Shown piece after piece: positions 59,191 through 64,000 of a DNA stretch of 64,000 nt. The number at the start of each line of letters is the position of its first letter. Position 1 is the first letter of the stretch. The translations under genes and the position numbers were made by a program. Below the pieces are notes generated by a model. It was not told the origin of the DNA. It did no database searches and saw only the letters and a program-made list of their open reading frames with translations. Source of the stretch: an uncultured Neptuniibacter sp. (GTDB taxonomy: Bacteria; Pseudomonadota; Gammaproteobacteria; Pseudomonadales; Balneatricaceae); assembly GCF_947498015.1 (NCBI RefSeq), contig NZ_CANMIR010000008.1, forward strand, positions 1 through 64,000. Direction: 5' to 3'.

Positions 59191-60069
59191 TCATTCTTGA
59201 TCCGGTTCCGATGGTCTGTCAGTCTGGAGCGGACGCTTATAGGGGAACAATTGAACCAGATTATTGATTCCTGATTCTAGTGGATTACCCCGGCGATAGA
59301 CCATCGAGATTCGTACATGACCAACCCCAACGTTGACCGGTTCACTCCTAAGCGCCTTTTCATACCGGCTACCAGTCACCATATTCCGACCAATCACCGT
59401 ATATCCCAAACCCGCAGCTACACATCCCAAAACACCATCCGAACTGCTCATGACCATCAGACCATCTTCGCTGCGTCCTGAAGCTTGTTGCCAGGAAAGA
59501 GCACATTTTCGATAGCCACAACCATCTTCTCTCACAAACAGAACCGAATCATACTCCCCATCCAGCGGTGTCACGATCACTAACTCTTCATCAACCACAG
59601 GCACAATCACAAGCTCCTTATGGGCTTGTGGATCTCCTACCATGGCACAATCCACCCTGTTATTAAGCACCGCCATCACTAATTTTGCACTGGTATCGGT
59701 ATATATTTTAGGGTGGATCTCAGGATGCGACTGTTTCAGTGATTTCAGCACCAGAGGCATATGCACGGCCGCAAATGTTTCAGGAACCCCAACTCTAAGA
59801 TCGTAACTGCCGGTAATCTCTGAGATCGCTGAGGTTGCCTGATACTCAAGCTGCAATATCTGATTGGCATAATCATAAAGTAACTGCCCAGATGGTGTTG
59901 TTACCAACTTACGGCCAACCAATGTAAACAACTTACTTCCCAACTCATCCTCCAGCTTCTGTATACGACTGGTGATATTGGACTGAACGGTATTCAACTT
60001 TGCAGAGGCGCCTTTAATACCCCCTTCATCGACAACCGCTTTGAAAGTACGTAAACCAAGAATTTCCAT
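59191..60069 (-). CDS. LysR-family regulator, paralogue of the 11676 gene
   Basis: 292 residues. The N-terminus (LRTFKAVVDEGGIKGASAKL, TVQSNITSRIQKLEDEL) closely parallels the regulator at 11676, and the binding domain shares the FAAV and CGYRKCA segments. The upstream neighbour is the 4.5S RNA gene, so its target may be distant or itself. Confidence 0.88.
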   Translation of the reverse strand: MEILGLRTFKAVVDEGGIKGASAKLNTVQSNITSRIQKLEDELGSKLFTLVGRKLVTTPSGQLLYDYANQILQLEYQATSAISEITGSYDLRVGVPETFAAVHMPLVLKSLKQSHPEIHPKIYTDTSAKLVMAVLNNRVDCAMVGDPQAHKELVIVPVVDEELVIVTPLDGEYDSVLFVREDGCGYRKCALSWQQASGRSEDGLMVMSSSDGVLGCVAAGLGYTVIGRNMVTGSRYEKALRSEPVNVGVGHVRISMVYRRGNPLESGINNLVQLFPYKRPLQTDRPSEPDQE

Positions 60070-60179
60070 AACTTCTGCGAAAATGAATAATCAATAAGAG
60101 TAAGTTCGATATTAAAGAAGAATCAACAAAATGAATACTGCAGATAGCATAGCGAGAGGTGATCGCCATAAGGCAGTTT

Positions 60180-60200
60180 GAAGAGAGAAGAGAGAAGAGA
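60180..60200. repeat. Three exact GAAGAGA tandem units
   Basis: A seven-base unit is repeated three times just past the 3' end of the 4.5S RNA gene. On the RNA strand it reads as a pyrimidine-rich tail and could assist transcript ending. Confidence 0.6.
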
Positions 60201-60207
60201 GATAACT

Positions 60208-60320
60208 GGGGGTGACCCCACCAGCCACATTCCGGCACATGAATCCATCGCTGTGGCTGCTCCCTTCCGGGCCTGACCAGGTTAACGATTTATCATTGCG
60301 GAAGGACCAACAGGGCCACC
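60208..60320 (-). ncRNA. ffs: 4.5S signal recognition particle RNA
   Basis: On the minus strand the SRP hallmark GGTCAGGCCCGGAAGG is followed by GAGCAGCC, containing the Ffh-binding loop and the conserved tetraloop. The 5' end GGTGGCCC pairs with the 3' end GGGTCACC to close the long hairpin. Length is about 113 nucleotides (E. coli 114). The RNA binds Ffh and directs nascent membrane proteins to the inner membrane. End points are set by pairing and could move by a few bases. Confidence 0.96.
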
Positions 60321-60366
60321 ATAACGATGCCATATAGGCTTGCCTGAGGGTTGAACTCTTCAGACA

Positions 60367-60401
60367 GGCGCGCAGTATACCAGCGATAAATTCAGATGCA
60401 A
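60367..60401 (-). promoter_or_regulatory. Candidate ffs promoter
   Basis: On the minus strand TTGCAT, a 16-base spacer and TATACT, with TGG before it as an extended -10. The start would be near 60367, about 47 bases upstream of the mature RNA, implying a processed 5' leader as known for E. coli 4.5S RNA. Confidence 0.6.
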
Positions 60402-60468
60402 ATGCAAACTTGTTAAGTCCCTGATTTTTCTGGAAAGCGTTCAGAAAAACGTCAGCTAAGCCGAACGA

Positions 60469-61704
60469 TCAATCCTCACTGTAGTGTTTCAGTAGTCGTC
60501 GTACATACCACCACAATACACCTGCCATCAACGGGACAGAGAAACTCAAGAACATCAGAGCAGTATCTCTTATTGCATCGACGCTAACCGTATTTCTAAT
60601 CGTTCGTTCCAGTAGATCGAACGCATAGTAAGTCACGACAATAATCGTGAAACTTTCTAATTTGGCTTGTAGCCTTAGCTGTCGCCTGGCTCGATCATTT
60701 AATCCCTCCAACAACTGCTGATTCTGTTTTTCAATCGACAGATCCACCTGAGATCTGATCAGCTCGGTCGCCCTAGCAATACGCCGGGATAGACGCTCAA
60801 TCCGGTCATTCGCCGCCAGGCAGGTTCGTTTAGCTGGATCCAAGCGCCGCTCCATAAACTGCGCAACGGTTTGTAACCCCTGAATACGAGATTCTCGTAA
60901 CTCATTAATCCGACTATCAACAACTGCAAAATAGGCTTGTGTCGCAGAAAAACGATTTGCAGTCTCAGCTGAGATCTCCTCAACCTGTGCTGCCAGCTGC
61001 ATTAGCTTACTAAGTAGCTCATTAGCATTATTGTTAGCCGCTATTTCATGGGTGATTTCCGCCAGTTGCTGATCCATATCCGTCAGCTTAGGCATCTGTT
61101 CCTGAGCAACAGGGAGTGCCAGTAGCGCAGTATGCCTATATGTTTCTATCTCACATAAGCGTTGCATCAAGCGTCCCGCCTGAAAAGCTTTTAAGTTGAC
61201 ATCGTTGACAACTATTTTGACAAAGCCATCTTCAGCCGATGGATGGAAATCGGTCCACACTTTTGCAGCCCCACCCATCACTTCGGCACCCGAAACTTGC
61301 CTGCTGCCAAAAATTGTTTTCAGATCCGGTTTTTCTGCATCACGAGGATTGAACACGATCTCAACACCAGATAGAAACTCACCGGGCAGCGTTCTCCACA
61401 AGCTGTGAAACTCCTCCATGATCGCTTGTGAAAACTGATATAGGGTGATGGTATAAAATTCATTATGGGCTTCGTATCGCACCGCCACCTTTTCATTTGA
61501 AACATAGAAAAAGGGCGTACCGACATCAGTATCCACCAGCTGTAAACTCTGCAAAAGAGAACACAATGTTTCATCTAATCTACCACTGTCATCATGCTGA
61601 TAGACCGATGCTATGTGCAGCAAACGCATTCCAGGTTGTAATCGCTGAAACGGTCTGGCGTGTACTTCACTGGTAATCTGTGCTCTAAGAGGGTGGTTCT
61701 GCAT
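60469..61704 (-). CDS. DUF3422 family membrane protein
   Basis: 411 residues from ATG 61702-61704 (AGGGA upstream); the frame extends ten codons further. The start MQNHPLRAQITSEVHARPF is the family signature. The middle (~190-320) is helical and coiled-coil-like, and two membrane helices lie near the C-terminus (~355-375 and ~385-405). Function is unknown. It is the gene upstream of ffs on the same strand. Confidence 0.88.
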   Translation of the reverse strand: MQNHPLRAQITSEVHARPFQRLQPGMRLLHIASVYQHDDSGRLDETLCSLLQSLQLVDTDVGTPFFYVSNEKVAVRYEAHNEFYTITLYQFSQAIMEEFHSLWRTLPGEFLSGVEIVFNPRDAEKPDLKTIFGSRQVSGAEVMGGAAKVWTDFHPSAEDGFVKIVVNDVNLKAFQAGRLMQRLCEIETYRHTALLALPVAQEQMPKLTDMDQQLAEITHEIAANNNANELLSKLMQLAAQVEEISAETANRFSATQAYFAVVDSRINELRESRIQGLQTVAQFMERRLDPAKRTCLAANDRIERLSRRIARATELIRSQVDLSIEKQNQQLLEGLNDRARRQLRLQAKLESFTIIVVTYYAFDLLERTIRNTVSVDAIRDTALMFLSFSVPLMAGVLWWYVRRLLKHYSED

Positions 61705-61871
61705 TCTTTTTCCCTGATATCTGCCCGGCTGCATCTATACTAAAGTTTAATCGCCTAAACCACTAGTCATTGCTTCCACCGGAGTATGATTAGGTGTTGC
61801 AATACACCTGATGAGTTCACGACTAACCACTACCGCTCAACTTACTAATACGAAAACAATGGGTCATTAGA

Positions 61872-63095
61872 ATGGATCTTCGAGCAAACCCTTTAGGTCT
61901 CTCACGCCAACCTATTTTTGATCAAGATCTCAATGTGGTTGCTTATGAGCTCCTCTATCGATCTGAAAAGAGGGATCAGATTGAAAAGCTCCTCTCCGGT
62001 GATCAGGAAACCTGCAATGTACTGATCGATCACTTCACCAATATCTATGATTCGGGAACATTGAGGTCATTACCGGCATTCCTCAATATTACGGACGGTT
62101 TTTTGAGAACTGGAAGCCTACCAAGCTTGTCACGCCACAATCTGGTTATCAATTTAAGCCTAGCCTCAACATCTCAGGCGTTTATTCATGCTCTCAAGAA
62201 ATATGTAGAAGCGGGATACAGACTAGTATTGAATGATTTTGAGTATCATCCGGAATATGATGCACTACTGGAACTAGCAGCCATTGTTCGCGTTGATATT
62301 CGTCACTACTCTGATCAGGAGGTCTTGCAGCATCTTGCTCAGCTTAAGAAATTTAACGTTACCTGCCTGGCAGAGCAGGTTGAATCTTATGTTGAATTTG
62401 AACGCTGCCAATCCCTTGGCTTCAAACTATTCCAAGGCAACTTCCTGTCAAAGCCGGCGATTATTGAAGGCAGAAAACTCAGCTCCAACCAAGCAGTCAT
62501 TATCCATCTTCTGGCAGCCCTTCAGGACAAAGATGTCACCCCAGCAGAACTTGCCGATATCAGTTCAAGAGATCCACAGCTCACCTATAAACTTCTCCGC
62601 ATCGTTAATTCCGCCCAGTACAATCTAAGCAATAAAATTGAGAGCTTATCTCAAGCTATTATTGCGCTGGGAATTAACGAAGTTAATAAGTGGGCTACGT
62701 TGCTGGCCTTATCGAGTAATGATGAACGTCCGAGTGAGCTTGTCAGACAGATCCTAATGACTGCTCGCATGTGTGAGTTTGTAGCCTATAAAACGAAGGA
62801 AGTAGATTCTGAACTAGCTTTTATGACTGGCGTGCTCTCTTTATTAGATGCGTTGCTTGAGATAGACCAGCAAACCCTGCTATCCCAACTATCAATCTCA
62901 GAAGATATTATCAGTGCGATCACCCGGTACGAGGGCAAAGCGGGCAAACTACTTCAAGCAATCAATTTCTATATGATCGGACAATCCAGTTTCAACCTCC
63001 CCCCCTCTCTCCAGGAGATCTATGCCGAAGCCTATTACGAGTCCCTTCGCTGGAGCAACGAAACCATGCAGATAATGCAGGGCTCTCACCTATAA
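61872..63095 (+). CDS. EAL-HDOD protein with degenerate EAL domain
   Basis: 407 residues. The EAL-like N-terminal domain (~1-205) has ELL in place of EAL (VVAYELLYRSE) and lacks most catalytic acidic residues (LVLNDFEYHPEYDALL). An HDOD domain follows (~200-390: LADISSRDPQLTYKLLRIVNSAQYN). Such YuxH-type proteins usually do not cleave c-di-GMP but act as sensors or adaptors. It overlaps the convergent LysR gene by six bases. Confidence 0.9.
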   Translation: MDLRANPLGLSRQPIFDQDLNVVAYELLYRSEKRDQIEKLLSGDQETCNVLIDHFTNIYDSGTLRSLPAFLNITDGFLRTGSLPSLSRHNLVINLSLASTSQAFIHALKKYVEAGYRLVLNDFEYHPEYDALLELAAIVRVDIRHYSDQEVLQHLAQLKKFNVTCLAEQVESYVEFERCQSLGFKLFQGNFLSKPAIIEGRKLSSNQAVIIHLLAALQDKDVTPAELADISSRDPQLTYKLLRIVNSAQYNLSNKIESLSQAIIALGINEVNKWATLLALSSNDERPSELVRQILMTARMCEFVAYKTKEVDSELAFMTGVLSLLDALLEIDQQTLLSQLSISEDIISAITRYEGKAGKLLQAINFYMIGQSSFNLPPSLQEIYAEAYYESLRWSNETMQIMQGSHL

Positions 63096-63989
63096 GCTTG
63101 GTGTAAAGATCTGCGTCAATTCAGAGCGAACCCAGCGGCACATTGGATCATGATGAAAACGTTCATGCCAATATAGGTAAAGTATCACCTCAGACAGATC
63201 AAATTCAGCCGGCAGAGGACGAACAACCAGACTGGTATTCTTAACCAGATGCTGCGCCATCACAGCAGGTAATGTAAAGACAAGGTCGGAATGCTGACAA
63301 AATTCGGTTACAGACATAAAACTGGCAAGTCGAAGCATCACTTTACGACTTAACCCCAGCTCAGAAAGAGCATCATCCATCATCCCAGGGCCTTTACCTG
63401 TAATCGAAACGAGACCATGTGATGCATTCGCATAATCATGAAGGCTCATCTGCCCCTCAGCCAGCGGATTTTTTTGATCCAGCACACAGAGGTGACCCGA
63501 TTTTGCAATCTCTATCCGCCTGAATTGATCATGGCCTGACTGGGGATACAAACCCGTTATCGTGAAATGTACCTCCCCCCTCTCTAGTAGTTCAAAGTGC
63601 TCGCTTCTTTGTGGCACAACCTCCACGCTGAGATTAGGAGCTTTATGCCTCAACATCCTGACAAACTCAGGCATAAGCAGGATCAGCTCAAGATCTAGTC
63701 CAGTCAGTTTCAGCACCCCTTCAGCCTGAAAAGGATCAAAAACAACCGGCTGCATGATCGCCTCAACATCCACTAACACCTGCTCCAACTGCGGTTGAAG
63801 TTGAGCTGCCCGAGAGCTCAGGTCATAACCCGTGCCTGTCCGGACCAGTATCGGATCTTCAAGTGAAAGACGAAGCCTCTGTAGAGCACGACTCACTGCA
63901 GGCTGGCTCATACCGAGTCGTTCAGCAGCTTTTGAAACGTGCCGATCTTCAAGTAACGCCTTCAATACCACTAATAGATTTAGATCCAC
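63090..63989 (-). CDS. LysR-family regulator, NodD/LeuO-like
   Basis: 299 residues. It opens MDLNLLVVLKALLEDRHVSK, and the HTH AAERLGMSQPAVSRALQRLR is of the LeuO/NodD subgroup. The ATG is at 63987-63989, inside the window, so the gene is complete. No target is visible; it is probably divergent from a gene beyond the window end. Confidence 0.9.
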   Translation of the reverse strand: MDLNLLVVLKALLEDRHVSKAAERLGMSQPAVSRALQRLRLSLEDPILVRTGTGYDLSSRAAQLQPQLEQVLVDVEAIMQPVVFDPFQAEGVLKLTGLDLELILLMPEFVRMLRHKAPNLSVEVVPQRSEHFELLERGEVHFTITGLYPQSGHDQFRRIEIAKSGHLCVLDQKNPLAEGQMSLHDYANASHGLVSITGKGPGMMDDALSELGLSRKVMLRLASFMSVTEFCQHSDLVFTLPAVMAQHLVKNTSLVVRPLPAEFDLSEVILYLYWHERFHHDPMCRWVRSELTQIFTPSL

Positions 63990-64000
63990 AGATCTTAAAT

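Overview
The window is chromosomal DNA from a free-living, motile, respiratory gammaproteobacterium, most likely a marine Oceanospirillales-type organism (Marinobacterium/Neptuniibacter/Amphritea-like). That placement is inferred from protein resemblance and gene mix. It rests on a Pseudomonas-like isocitrate lyase end, a proS/acyP/yihY/arsC/wrbA neighbourhood, NhaA, many c-di-GMP proteins, hybrid kinases and numerous LysR regulators. I saw no insertion sequence, prophage, CRISPR array, rRNA or tRNA. Gene density is high on both strands, with several convergent overlaps.

Layout. 1-10.6 kb: isocitrate lyase end, a DUF523 protein, MscS, ProS, an HDOD protein, acylphosphatase, YihY, ArsC-like reductase, WrbA, a DUF2069 protein, a SufS-SufE fusion, a MazG-like hydrolase, an FmdB-like protein without its zinc cysteines, and a secreted protein. 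10.6-18.6 kb: two LysR regulators (one divergent from a YbfB-type MFS transporter with a perfect operator-like palindrome between them), fumarase C behind an unrecognised gene, and a topoisomerase III lacking one TOPRIM acidic residue. 18.6-31 kb: SrkA, YaiL, a Kef-type antiporter, a DUF5610-like protein behind a FliA (sigma-28) type promoter, an FMN-binding protein divergent from a MocR/PdxR regulator lacking its PLP lysine, RadD, a cNMP-binding protein, a 7TM diguanylate cyclase and an orphan HigA.

31-35.6 kb: an uptake NiFe hydrogenase (hyaABC) with the six-cysteine proximal cluster of oxygen-tolerant enzymes and no maturation genes in view. It is divergent from a hemerythrin gene with a textbook class II FNR promoter. 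36-47.5 kb: an unknown small protein, NhaA, a PAS-GGDEF-EAL protein, a solute-binding protein, DUF2750, HisC, an AraC/SLC13 pair and a LysE exporter. 47.4-55.5 kb: two hybrid kinases, a FIST protein in an operon with the larger kinase, and a divergent HD-GYP response regulator. This resembles nitric-oxide-sensing NosP/kinase circuits that control c-di-GMP. 55.5-64 kb: glutathione-dependent formaldehyde oxidation (FrmA, FghA) with a LysR regulator, a YjdF-like membrane protein, another LysR, the 4.5S SRP RNA gene, a DUF3422 protein, an EAL-HDOD protein and a terminal LysR.

Themes. Redox and oxygen sensing (FNR promoter, hemerythrin, hydrogenase, possible NosP) and c-di-GMP turnover (two cyclases, one dual-domain protein, one HD-GYP, one degenerate EAL-HDOD) recur. 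Several proteins carry loss of a diagnostic residue (TopB, MocR, FmdB-like, EAL-HDOD) and are the best targets for a second look. No clearly new multi-gene system was identified; the strongest candidates are the FIST-kinase-HD-GYP circuit and the FliA-controlled DUF5610-like gene.
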